Below are positions 1 through 6,270 of a DNA stretch of 7,989 bases, piece after piece. Within the stretch, counting starts at the first letter, position 1; the number at the start of each line of letters is the position of its first letter. The position numbers and the translations under genes were made by a program. Origin of the DNA: Ruminococcaceae bacterium UBA6364 (GTDB taxonomy: Bacteria; Bacillota; Clostridia; Oscillospirales; Acutalibacteraceae); the NCBI GenBank assembly GCA_002440045.1, contig DJRI01000097.1, positions 1-7,989 of the forward strand, given 5' to 3'. Under the pieces are notes generated by a model. It worked only from the letters and a program-made list of their open reading frames with translations. It was not told the DNA's origin and made no database searches.

Positions 1-516
1 TTGCAGGTGCTTGACGACGGCAGAATTACCGACAGCCAGGGCCGCACGGTGGACTTTAAGAACACCATCATAATCTTGACATCAAACCTCGGTTCGGATA
101 TAATCCTTGACGGAATTGACGAAAAGAGCGGTGAGATTACGGAAGACGCGCGCGAAAAGGTTTCGGCGCTTTTAAAGAGAAGCTTCAGACCCGAGTTTTT
201 AAACAGGCTTGATGAAATCATATTCTACAAACCGCTTACAAAAGAGAATGTTTTCGCCGTTTCAAAGCTTATAATAAACGACCTTAAAAAACGTCTTGAA
301 ACTAAGCAGTTAAAGCTTGAAGTAACCGAGAGCGCTTACAATTATCTTGTTGATAACGGCTTTGACCCCGTATACGGCGCAAGACCCTTAAAGAGATTTA
401 TTCAAAGCAATCTCGAAACGCTTATAGCAAGAAAAATAATCGCCGAGGACCTTGCCCCCGACACGGTAATTACCGTGGACTACGACGGCAAAGAGCTCAA
501 GGCGACCGCAAAATAA
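1..516 (+). CDS. clpB: ClpB-type AAA+ disaggregase, C-terminal fragment (5' end outside window)
   Basis: This is the last 171 codons of a Hsp100 protein. The frame is open at base 1, and the TTG there is an internal Leu codon of the conserved QVLDDGR segment rather than a start. Visible parts belong to the second AAA+ module: the QVLDDGRITD stretch, the sensor-1 Asn in TSNLGS (about residue 29), the arginine finger in FRPEFLNRLDE (R69), and sensor 2 in GARPLKR (R128) within the C-terminal small domain. ClpB is known to extract polypeptides from aggregates using ATP, working with DnaK in the cytoplasm. The NLGSDII wording and the htpG neighbour favour ClpB over ClpC, but the N-terminal half that would separate them cleanly is missing. 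The stop lies 15 bp before htpG, so the two are probably co-transcribed. Any heat-shock operator would lie upstream of the window. Confidence 0.93.
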   Translation: MQVLDDGRITDSQGRTVDFKNTIIILTSNLGSDIILDGIDEKSGEITEDAREKVSALLKRSFRPEFLNRLDEIIFYKPLTKENVFAVSKLIINDLKKRLETKQLKLEVTESAYNYLVDNGFDPVYGARPLKRFIQSNLETLIARKIIAEDLAPDTVITVDYDGKELKATAK

Positions 517-531
517 ACGGAGGATTTTAAA

Positions 532-2418
532 ATGAGAACGAAACAGTTTAAGGCTGAATCAAAAAAACTTATGGATATGATGATAAATTCCATCTATACC
601 CACAAGGAAATATTTTTGAGAGAGCTTATTTCAAACGCAAGCGACGCGCTTGACAAGCTTTATTTCAAGTCGCTCACAGACAGTTCCATAGGTCTTAACC
701 GTGAGGATTTTGTGATAAGACTTGAAGCGGACAAAGAAAACCGCATTTTAAAGGTTATTGATAACGGCTGCGGTATGACCGAGGAGGAGCTTGAAAGCAA
801 CCTCGGCACAATCGCAAAAAGCGGCTCGTTCAATTTTAAAAAGGATAACGAAAAAACCGAGGATGTTGATATAATCGGTCAGTTCGGCGTGGGTTTTTAT
901 TCGGCGTTTATGGTCAGCGACTGCGTAACCGTCGAAAGCAAGCCCTACGGCGCAGAAAAGGCTTATAAATGGTCGTCAAAGGGCGCCGACGGCTACACCG
1001 TTGAAGAGTGTGACAAGGCTGATTTCGGCACCGTCGTAACGCTTCACATAAAACCCGATACAGATGACGAAAACTACTCAAAATATCTTGAGCAGTACAC
1101 AATCGAAAGCCTTGTCAAAAAGTATTCCGATTACATTCGCCACCCGATAAAAATGACGGTTGAAGAGCGCAGATTAAAAGAGGGCAGCGACAGCGAATAC
1201 GAAACCGTAAGCGTTGATAAAACGCTTAATTCACAGGTTCCGATTTGGAAAAAGAATAAAAACGAAGTAACCGACGAAGAGTATAATTCGTTTTATACCG
1301 ACAAATTCTTTGATTATGAAGCGCCCTTAAAGGTTATTCACGCAAAAACCGAGGGCACAGCCACATACAGTGCGCTTCTTTTCATTCCGAAGCACGCGCC
1401 GTTTGACTATTATACAAAGGATTATGAAAAAGGGCTTCAGCTTTATTCAAAGGGCGTCCTTATAATGGATAAATGCAAAGACCTTTTGCCCGATTATTTC
1501 AGCTTTGTAAAAGGTCTTGTAGACAGCGAGGATTTGTCGCTCAACATCTCAAGAGAAATGCTTCAGCACGACGCGCAGTTAAAGCTTATTGCGAAAACCG
1601 TCGAAAAGAAGATTAAAAGCGAGCTTGAAAAAATGCTCAATAACGAGCGCGAAACGTATGAAGAGTTTTTCAAAACCTTCGGTATTCAGCTCAAATTCGG
1701 CGTTTATAACAGCTACGGTATGAATAAAGACCAGTTAAAAGACTTGCTTTTGTTCACATCGTCGTTTGAAAAGAAGCCCGTAACGCTCAAGGAATACGTC
1801 GGCAGACTCAAAGACGGTCAGGATAAGATTTATTATGCCTGCGGCGAAACTGCCGATAAAATAGAAATGCTTCCTCAGACCGAGCGCGTAAAAGAAAAAG
1901 GCTACGAAATTCTTTATCTTACCGAATATGTAGACGAGTTCTGCGTAAAAATGCTCGGCGAGTACGACGGCAAGCAGTTCCTTAATATCTGCGACGAAAA
2001 GCTTGACCTTGACACCGAGGAAGAGAAAAACGAGCTTAAAGAGAAAAATGAGGAGAACAAAGAGCTCCTCGACAAAATAAAAGACGCCCTCGACGGAAGC
2101 GTTTCGGAGGTGCGCTTTACAAACAAACTCAAAAACTATGCCGTTTGCCTCACAAGCGAAGGTAACCTTTCGCTTGAAATGGAAAAGGTGCTCAACTCAA
2201 TGCCCAACGAACAAAAGGTAAAAGCCGACGTTGCTCTTGAAATTAACGCTTCGCACCCGATAGCCGATAAACTTAAAGAGATTTTAGACAGCGGCAGCGA
2301 AGAAGAGCTTAAAGCGTATGCAAAGCTTCTTTATGCACAAGGCTGCCTTATAAGCGGCGTTTCGGTAAAAGACCCCGCGGAGTTAAGTAAACTCATAAGC
2401 GACCTTATGGTGAAATAA
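532..2418 (+). CDS. htpG: Molecular chaperone HtpG (bacterial Hsp90)
   Basis: Complete 628-residue Hsp90, close to the usual bacterial length of about 620-630. The N-terminal GHKL ATPase domain shows RELISNASDALDKL (catalytic Glu about residue 31, Mg-binding Asn 35), DNGCGMT (Asp 77), the lid segment GTIAKSGS and the glycine-rich GQFGVGFYS (residues 116-124). The middle domain contains SLNISREMLQ, whose Arg 341 corresponds to the arginine that contacts ATP phosphate in the family. The C-terminal third is a charged, coiled-coil-like stretch (about residues 490-520) followed by the dimerisation region. The family works as a cytosolic ATP-dependent homodimer that remodels client proteins with DnaK. 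The ATG is preceded by GGAGG (519-523) at 8 nt spacing. It sits directly behind clpB, giving a two-chaperone unit. No defects are seen. Confidence 0.98.
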   Translation: MRTKQFKAESKKLMDMMINSIYTHKEIFLRELISNASDALDKLYFKSLTDSSIGLNREDFVIRLEADKENRILKVIDNGCGMTEEELESNLGTIAKSGSFNFKKDNEKTEDVDIIGQFGVGFYSAFMVSDCVTVESKPYGAEKAYKWSSKGADGYTVEECDKADFGTVVTLHIKPDTDDENYSKYLEQYTIESLVKKYSDYIRHPIKMTVEERRLKEGSDSEYETVSVDKTLNSQVPIWKKNKNEVTDEEYNSFYTDKFFDYEAPLKVIHAKTEGTATYSALLFIPKHAPFDYYTKDYEKGLQLYSKGVLIMDKCKDLLPDYFSFVKGLVDSEDLSLNISREMLQHDAQLKLIAKTVEKKIKSELEKMLNNERETYEEFFKTFGIQLKFGVYNSYGMNKDQLKDLLLFTSSFEKKPVTLKEYVGRLKDGQDKIYYACGETADKIEMLPQTERVKEKGYEILYLTEYVDEFCVKMLGEYDGKQFLNICDEKLDLDTEEEKNELKEKNEENKELLDKIKDALDGSVSEVRFTNKLKNYAVCLTSEGNLSLEMEKVLNSMPNEQKVKADVALEINASHPIADKLKEILDSGSEEELKAYAKLLYAQGCLISGVSVKDPAELSKLISDLMVK

Positions 2419-2472
2419 GAGAAAGCAATTTCAGTTGAATTTTTGCAACCCCGACAAATCGTAAATAACGTT

Positions 2473-2519
2473 CCGACAGGCGCTCTCCCGATAACGGCGA
2501 ACGCCTGTCGTCGGCTTTT
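2473..2519 (+). terminator. Candidate terminator downstream of htpG
   Basis: An 8-bp perfect inverted repeat, GACAGGCG (2475-2482) and CGCCTGTC (2502-2509), extends to CCGACAGGCG with a 2-nt bulge on the 3' side. It has a 19-nt loop and is followed by a short CTTTTCTC run. It lies 55 bp after the htpG stop. The loop is long and the T-run short, so it may be a weak terminator or an mRNA-end stabiliser. Confidence 0.45.
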
Positions 2520-2693
2520 CTCTAAGGCTTTTAAAACCTGCCAAAGACTTTTGCCGGTAGCAAATTACCGCATTGTAAAGACTTTGCAAAATACTTGACC
2601 GATATTTAAAATCGCATAACAAAGCGTTTTTTTAAGCGTCGCGGCAAAAAACACCTCGGAATTATTGTTTACATTTTATTCATATTTTCGTGA

Positions 2694-2721
2694 TTGTGTT
2701 ACAACATTGATGTGGTATATA
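2694..2721 (+). promoter_or_regulatory. Sigma-A-type promoter with extended -10 (candidate)
   Basis: The -35 is TTGTGT (2694-2699), the spacer is 16 nt, and the -10 is TATATA (2716-2721) preceded by the extended -10 dinucleotide TG (TGG at 2713-2715). The predicted start is near 2728. The octamer ACATTGAT occurs inside the spacer (2704-2711) and again at the predicted start (2730-2737). The same TGTGGTAT core recurs in the promoter before the methyltransferase gene (6260-6267), which supports it as a real promoter style in this genome. Confidence 0.5.
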
Positions 2722-2727
2722 AAATAT

Positions 2728-2805
2728 AGACATTGATTGCTTAACATTTCATTTTCTCTTTCCGGTTTGAATCCTCCGCATTGCGCGGGGGATTTAAACT
2801 TTTAT
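2728..2805 (+). ncRNA. Candidate small RNA (about 75-80 nt), unclassified
   Basis: This interval runs from the start predicted for the 2694-2721 promoter to the T-run after a strong hairpin. The first 37 nt look unstructured and become pyrimidine-rich (CATTTTCTCTTTCC, 2749-2762); the remainder is the terminator stem. No start codon with a ribosome site is present inside. It does not match any RNA family I recognise. The left arm of the hairpin carries CCTCC, a Shine-Dalgarno complement, though it is paired in the predicted fold. Alternatives are a terminated leader, or simply the distal terminator for htpG read-through. Confidence 0.35.
2765..2805 (+). terminator. Strong Rho-independent terminator
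   Basis: A 15-bp stem pairs 2765-2779 with 2785-2799, around a 5-nt loop (ATTGC). It includes two G-U pairs that form only in the + strand transcript and is followed by TTTTATATA (2800-2808). The upper part is GC-rich (CCTCCGC with GCGGGGG). It acts on + strand transcription, either from the promoter at 2694 or from htpG read-through. Confidence 0.75.
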
Positions 2806-2806
2806 A

Positions 2807-3027
2807 TAGGCTTTTTCTGATTTTGCAATGGTTTTAAAGACTTTTTCAACGATTTTATAAGCTGCTTAAATACCGCCTTTTCAACACTGCCTAAGATTAA
2901 CTATCCGAGATTTAAACTTTCTAATACTCTCCAAGATTAAAATTCTTTAATTTTCTCCAAATTAAAGCTTTTTCAATATTTTCAAAAATCAAGGCTTTTT
3001 AACACTCTCCAGAATTTTATAAGCTTT
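2807..3027. repeat. Degenerate AT-rich direct repeat array
   Basis: The motif resembling A-A-G-G-CTTTTT-C-A-A-C-A-CTCTCCA-AGATTTAAA recurs about eight times. CTTT cores start at 2811, 2841, 2877, 2917, 2945, 2968, 2995 and 3024. The clearest units run back to back at 2908-2933, 2934-2959, 2960-2984 and 2985-3011 (26, 26, 25 and 27 bp), three of them ending in CTCCA. Copies are diverged and no copy is coding. A perfect 9-bp hairpin (CTTTAATTT/AAATTAAAG, 2945-2967) spans two units. The spacing is too irregular, and unique spacers are lacking, for CRISPR. Confidence 0.5.
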
Positions 3028-3031
3028 TTAC

Positions 3032-3083
3032 AGCACACAGCACCGCATCGGGTTTAACCAGCCGCAGCGCTGTGTGCTTTTGC
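3032..3083 (+). terminator. Hairpin terminator upstream of the zinc-ribbon gene
   Basis: A perfect 10-bp stem, AGCACACAGC (3032-3041) with GCTGTGTGCT (3069-3078), encloses a 27-nt loop that can itself form GGT/ACC, and is followed by TTTTGCTTT. No gene ends in the preceding 600 bp, so whatever transcript it ends is non-coding or is htpG read-through. Confidence 0.55.
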
Positions 3084-3132
3084 TTTATAAATGCATTTCG
3101 GTACGTTTCGTGTGCATGTTGTGCATATCATA

Positions 3133-3178
3133 TTTACATTTTAAGATTTTAAGGTAAATTTATTCATATAAATAATAT
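3133..3178 (+). promoter_or_regulatory. Probable promoter region of the zinc-ribbon operon
   Basis: A very AT-rich stretch offers TTTACA (3133-3138) with TAAATT (3155-3160) at 16 nt. Further TATAAA/TAATAT-like hexamers (3167-3178) lack a good -35. Just upstream, TGTGCAT is directly repeated (3111-3117 and 3120-3126, one per 9 bp), a possible regulator site. The exact promoter cannot be fixed from sequence. Confidence 0.3.
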
Positions 3179-3231
3179 ATCGCCGAATTGCGACATATAC
3201 CGACGCGCTTTGAGCGCGCATTAAACGTCTT

Positions 3232-3237
3232 AAGGAG
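3232..3237 (+). promoter_or_regulatory. Ribosome binding site deciding the start at 3248
   Basis: AAGGAG (3232-3237) lies 10 nt before TTG 3248 and 4 nt before the in-frame TTG 3242. The upstream ATG at 3188 has no ribosome site, and its extra residues look like translated leader containing a GC hairpin. Starting at 3248 puts the zinc ribbon at the extreme N-terminus (M-Y-C-S-K-C-G), as is usual for such proteins. Confidence 0.7.
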
Positions 3238-3247
3238 TGTTTTGGTT

Positions 3248-5323
3248 TTGTATTGCTCAAAGTGCGGAAATGAGGTTAATCCCAATCACAAGTTTTGCAG
3301 TAAGTGCGGAACACCCGTTACGGTTGCTGTTGTGCCGCAAACAGTTAAAACTGCCGCTCAAAGCGCCGACTCGGAAGCATACATTTCTTGTGAGCCGGAA
3401 GAAACCGCTTCTTTAAATGAAGAATTACAGAGTGACAGCGGTGTTTATGTAAGCCGCGCATACACTTATTCGGTGCGCTCTTGCGATGAAAATAAAGATT
3501 TGCAGGAAGACGGCGACATCTGCGAAACAGAGCCGTTATATCAAAGCGACATCGGCGAAACAGAGTTGCTGTATCAAAATAATATCGGCGAATCCGATAT
3601 AAACGGTGATATTACAGAAACCGAGGTTCTCAATCAACCGGAAAAAAGTGAAAGTTATGTTACCGACAGCACAGACGAAAGTGAGCCGCCGCTTCAAAAT
3701 GCGCCGTACAGCAACGCTTATACAATTCCCCAAAACAATGCCACGTCATACGGCGGTACAGATTATAAGAACAATGCGAACTTTCAGTCGAATTATGTTA
3801 ATAACAGACCTTCCGACACAAGAAAAAAAGCGCCTGCAAACAAGGCGATAAAAAGCGGCGCTATAATAATTATCATCTTTATATGTGTTGCCGTTATCGG
3901 GACTGCCGCATATATTCTTTTCGGCAATTCAAGAAAAAGTAACGATGAAATGACAAAAGCGCTCGAATCGCGCAACGCATACGCAGTCAACAGTCTTTAT
4001 AATGAAGCTTTTGACAATGAAAAACTAAAGAGTGAGTACGATAACACAATTCGCATTTTTTTGACCGAAGCCGTGTACCGTATGAAAGACCTCAGGTATA
4101 ACGCAAGCGATATTGCCGATTTGGGCGAAGAGATTGTTTACAGCGACCTCAAATCCGAATGGGGCGACTTAATCTATTCCGAAAACGGCGCTTGCATCAG
4201 TTTAAGCATTAACAGTGACGAAAACAACGCCCTGTGGGTAAAGCTTAAAGACATAATTATCTCTAAAACGCACTATTGCCAAGGTGTTGTATTTTTGAAT
4301 GCGGGTTCTGTCGAAAGTGCCGTAACGAGTTTTAAATCCGTTATTAGGGATGACTGTTATTATCACGACGCAGACGACGGACTTGAAAAATGTGTTGATT
4401 TGTATTTGGAAGAAACATTTAAAGAGGCCGAAGACCTTGCTTCAAACGGCGATTTTGACGGTGCTGTCATGACAATAGAAGGTCGGCGGGCATCTTTTGA
4501 GACAATGGGACTCACAAGTGCGGATACATCTGCCAAGTTGGATGACGAAAAAACAAAATGCGCCGATATTTATATTGAAAAAACGCTTAATAAAGCAGAG
4601 AATTATGCATTTTCAAATGATTGCGACAGTGCATTGGAGCTTTATGATTCTGTTTTAAGGTCAATTAAAAATGCCGGTATTGAGTCAGAGCATATAGACG
4701 ATTTGCTGACAACGACAAAAACAACCTGTGCCGAGCACTTTGCAAATAATGCGGATAATTGCCTGTCTAACGGAGATGTCGACGGAGCCATCGACAATAT
4801 GGAAAAGGCACTGCGCTTTTTGCCGGACGAGCAGTCATATAAAGAAAAGCTCGAGTCGTACCCTTTATATCAGCCAAAGTTTTTGTATAACGAATATGAG
4901 TGTCTGAGTATTAACGAGAGCGATGAATATTACAGCAACTTGGAGTTCGGCAGATACAGCGTTATGTCAAACGACGGTCAAGATATGAGCAACTGCATTA
5001 CATGGAGCAATTACCGCGAGGGCGAGGGCTATAATGCTTCTTTTACAGTGAGATATAATCTGGATTGTAACTATGATATTTTAAGCGGAACGTTTTTTCT
5101 GACACAGCAAAGTAAAAACACCGACCAAAGCGGGTATTTTGAAATTTACGGCGACGGCACCGAGCTTTATTACTCCGGTAATATGACAAAAGGTGTGCTT
5201 CCCGAGTACTTTGAGATTTCCGTGTCAGACGTAAGTTGCCTTGAAATTGTTATTTATGCCGACTGCGGTCCGACGTTCGGCATAAGCGAGCTTACGGCTT
5301 TAAAAAGTCTGCCGGAGCAATAA
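3248..5323 (+). CDS. Zinc-ribbon, single-pass membrane protein with TPR-like repeats and C-terminal NPCBM-like domain
   Basis: 691 residues from TTG 3248. Visible domains are: a zinc ribbon with CxxC pairs at Cys 3/6 and Cys 17/20; a long acidic, low-complexity linker (about 40-190) including an 11-residue tandem repeat; one membrane helix at 204-226 with Lys/Arg mostly on its N-terminal side, so the zinc ribbon is inside and the rest outside; helical TPR-like units (about 342-410, 442-475, 491-525) with GDFDGA and GDVDGAI signatures; and a beta-rich end (about 578-687) with YDILSGTFFL, FEIYGDGTELYYSG and FEISVSDVSCLEIVI. That end closely follows the pattern of NPCBM carbohydrate-binding modules. 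There is no signal peptide and no catalytic motif. The gene after it, 66 bp on, also starts with a zinc ribbon, suggesting an operon. Role inferred: envelope scaffold or carbohydrate sensor; the exact function is unknown. Confidence 0.9.
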   Translation: MYCSKCGNEVNPNHKFCSKCGTPVTVAVVPQTVKTAAQSADSEAYISCEPEETASLNEELQSDSGVYVSRAYTYSVRSCDENKDLQEDGDICETEPLYQSDIGETELLYQNNIGESDINGDITETEVLNQPEKSESYVTDSTDESEPPLQNAPYSNAYTIPQNNATSYGGTDYKNNANFQSNYVNNRPSDTRKKAPANKAIKSGAIIIIIFICVAVIGTAAYILFGNSRKSNDEMTKALESRNAYAVNSLYNEAFDNEKLKSEYDNTIRIFLTEAVYRMKDLRYNASDIADLGEEIVYSDLKSEWGDLIYSENGACISLSINSDENNALWVKLKDIIISKTHYCQGVVFLNAGSVESAVTSFKSVIRDDCYYHDADDGLEKCVDLYLEETFKEAEDLASNGDFDGAVMTIEGRRASFETMGLTSADTSAKLDDEKTKCADIYIEKTLNKAENYAFSNDCDSALELYDSVLRSIKNAGIESEHIDDLLTTTKTTCAEHFANNADNCLSNGDVDGAIDNMEKALRFLPDEQSYKEKLESYPLYQPKFLYNEYECLSINESDEYYSNLEFGRYSVMSNDGQDMSNCITWSNYREGEGYNASFTVRYNLDCNYDILSGTFFLTQQSKNTDQSGYFEIYGDGTELYYSGNMTKGVLPEYFEISVSDVSCLEIVIYADCGPTFGISELTALKSLPEQ
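3522..3587 (+). repeat. 33-bp in-frame tandem repeat in the linker of the zinc-ribbon protein
   Basis: Two adjacent 33-bp units (3522-3554 and 3555-3587) encode ETEPLYQSDIG and ETELLYQNNIG. A decayed third unit (ESDINGDIT, then ETEVLNQ) follows to about 3635. Because 33 is a multiple of three, gain or loss of units would keep the frame and only change linker length. Confidence 0.7.
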
Positions 5324-5389
5324 ACGATGGTTTTTAGTAATTAAAGCCGACGGTTTTGCCGCCGACTTGGAATAAGGAAGGTATTTAAT

Positions 5390-5881
5390 ATGAAAATTTG
5401 TCCGAATTGTAACACTCCGCTTTCAGATGACGCATTGTTTTGCACAAACTGCGGTGCGCAGTTTACGGCGCAAAGTTCAGCCCAATACAGCGGGACTTAT
5501 ACTCAGCCGCAGCAAACCTATGCCCCGACAACGGATATATACGACCACACAAACGAGTTTAGCCAAAAGGATATTTCCGACAACAAAGTTTTTGCAATGC
5601 TCGGTTATTTACTCGGCGTATTCGGCATAATAATTGCACTGCTTGCAAGCCATTCATCCGAATACACAATGTTCCATGTTCGCCAGGCGTTAAAGCTGCT
5701 TGTTGCAAATATTTTGCTCGGTTTGTGCAGTGCTCTGCTTTTTTGGACGCTTATTGTTCCGGTTGCAGCGGGAATTATGACAATAGTTCTTGCGGTTATT
5801 AAAATTATCTGCTTCTTCCAAGTTTGCTCGGGCAAAGCAAAAGAGCCTGCAATAATCCGTAACCTTAAATTCTTAAAATAA
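5390..5881 (+). CDS. Zinc-ribbon plus DUF4870/Tic20-like membrane protein
   Basis: 163 residues. A zinc ribbon occupies the N-terminus (CPNC at Cys 4/7, CTNC at Cys 18/21). A Gln/Tyr/Thr-rich linker (about 25-60) follows, then three hydrophobic helices (about 67-86, 100-121, 124-146). The FHVRQALKL segment between helices 1 and 2 and the closing GKAKEPAIIRNLKFLK resemble the DUF4870/Tic20-like family, small membrane proteins of unknown bacterial function. The start is ATG 5390 with AGGAAGG (5375-5381) 8 nt upstream. It lies 66 bp behind the large zinc-ribbon gene with no terminator between, and is closed by a strong terminator at 5914-5950, so the pair is likely one transcription unit. The two zinc ribbons may interact or bind a common partner (inference). 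Confidence 0.92.
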   Translation: MKICPNCNTPLSDDALFCTNCGAQFTAQSSAQYSGTYTQPQQTYAPTTDIYDHTNEFSQKDISDNKVFAMLGYLLGVFGIIIALLASHSSEYTMFHVRQALKLLVANILLGLCSALLFWTLIVPVAAGIMTIVLAVIKIICFFQVCSGKAKEPAIIRNLKFLK

Positions 5882-5913
5882 TCATTTTGATTCCTCTCAA
5901 ATTTGCGGCACGT

Positions 5914-5950
5914 CCCGTCCGAAACGCTGTTTCGGGCGGGCGATTTTTTT
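5914..5950 (+). terminator. Strong Rho-independent terminator of the zinc-ribbon operon
   Basis: A 12-bp stem, CCCGTCCGAAAC (5914-5925) with GTTTCGGGCGGG (5929-5940), has one G-U pair and a 3-nt loop, and is followed by CGA and seven T (5944-5950). It begins 33 bp after the stop of the small zinc-ribbon gene. Confidence 0.9.
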
Positions 5951-5965
5951 GAGGAGAAAGAAGAA

Positions 5966-6082
5966 TTGAAGTGTGTGGGGGAATGTGTTTTCACCGTTTT
6001 TTGCGCAGAAAAGTATAGCCCGCACAAAAAAGCGTGGCGGGGCATTTTAAGGCGTGTCAATTTGCGGCTTTTTGCAAAGTAA
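5966..6082 (+). CDS. Doubtful small ORF, 38 codons, no recognised family
   Basis: TTG 5966 follows GAGGAG (5951-5956) at 9 nt spacing and opens a 38-codon frame. The product has three Cys in its first 13 residues and a basic C-terminus (RGILRRVNLRLFAK). The frame starts right after the T-run of a strong terminator, and no promoter is visible for it, so translation would need read-through. It may equally be chance or part of a dispersed non-coding repeat. No homology is recognised. Confidence 0.15.
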   Translation: MKCVGECVFTVFCAEKYSPHKKAWRGILRRVNLRLFAK

Positions 6083-6091
6083 GTTTATTTT

Positions 6092-6147
6092 CTTTCTTCC
6101 TTCCTTACTTACTTCCTTCCTTCCTTACTTACTTACTTACTTACTTT
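6092..6147. repeat. CTTN tetranucleotide microsatellite, 14 units
   Basis: Fourteen uninterrupted CTTN units form this tract: CTTT, CTTC x2, CTTA x2, CTTC x3, CTTA x5, CTTT. Less regular CT-rich sequence continues to about 6175. All purines are on the - strand except for the A of the CTTA units. It lies 94 bp upstream of the -35 of the methyltransferase promoter and 9 bp after the doubtful small ORF. Tetranucleotide tracts are known phase-variation sites in some bacteria, but here no solid reading frame crosses it. Confidence 0.9.
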
Positions 6148-6241
6148 CTCGCTTTCTTCCCGCCTTTTTCTTTCGCAATTTGAAATTTTTTTCAGAAAAA
6201 CGAAATGTGAAATTAACATATTCTATCTTTAAAGTCAAGGC

Positions 6242-6270
6242 TTGTTTCAAGGTTTTTTGTGTGGTATTTA
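6242..6270 (+). promoter_or_regulatory. Sigma-A-type promoter with extended -10 for the methyltransferase
   Basis: The -35 is TTGTTT (6242-6247), the spacer is 17 nt, and the -10 is TATTTA (6265-6270) with an extended TGG (6262-6264). The predicted start is near 6277, giving a leader of about 86 nt before ATG 6363. Confidence 0.5.

Larger units (their letters stand above)
2419..3247. other. Long intergenic region between htpG and the zinc-ribbon gene
   Basis: About 830 bp without a convincing protein gene on either strand. It contains, in order, a candidate htpG terminator (2473-2519), a featureless stretch with one small hairpin (CGGTA/TACCG at 2555-2570), a promoter-plus-hairpin unit (2694-2805), a degenerate AT-rich repeat array (2807-3027), a second hairpin terminator (3032-3081) and the leader of the next gene with a small GC hairpin (3204-3218). 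The density of transcription signals without coding capacity suggests non-coding transcripts. Confidence 0.7.

Noticed and set aside
1..3. TTG at base 1 as a start codon
   Set aside because: It is the Leu of the conserved QVLDDGR region inside the second AAA+ module of ClpB; the gene continues upstream of the window.
2431..2622. 63-codon - strand frame after htpG
   Set aside because: TTG start without a ribosome site, no recognisable family, and it overlaps the candidate htpG terminator.
2807..3027. CRISPR array
   Set aside because: Units are contiguous and strongly diverged, with no unique spacers, and no cas genes are nearby.
3188..3247. ATG 3188 as the start of the zinc-ribbon protein
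   Set aside because: No ribosome site before it; the extra 20 residues cover a leader hairpin and the AAGGAG that serves the TTG at 3248.
5345..5372. Terminator between the two zinc-ribbon genes
   Set aside because: GCCGACGG and CCGCCGAC look complementary at first glance but are not true inverted repeats, and no T-run follows.
5605..6060. 151-codon - strand frame
   Set aside because: It is a shadow of the small zinc-ribbon gene and its terminator, with no family resemblance.
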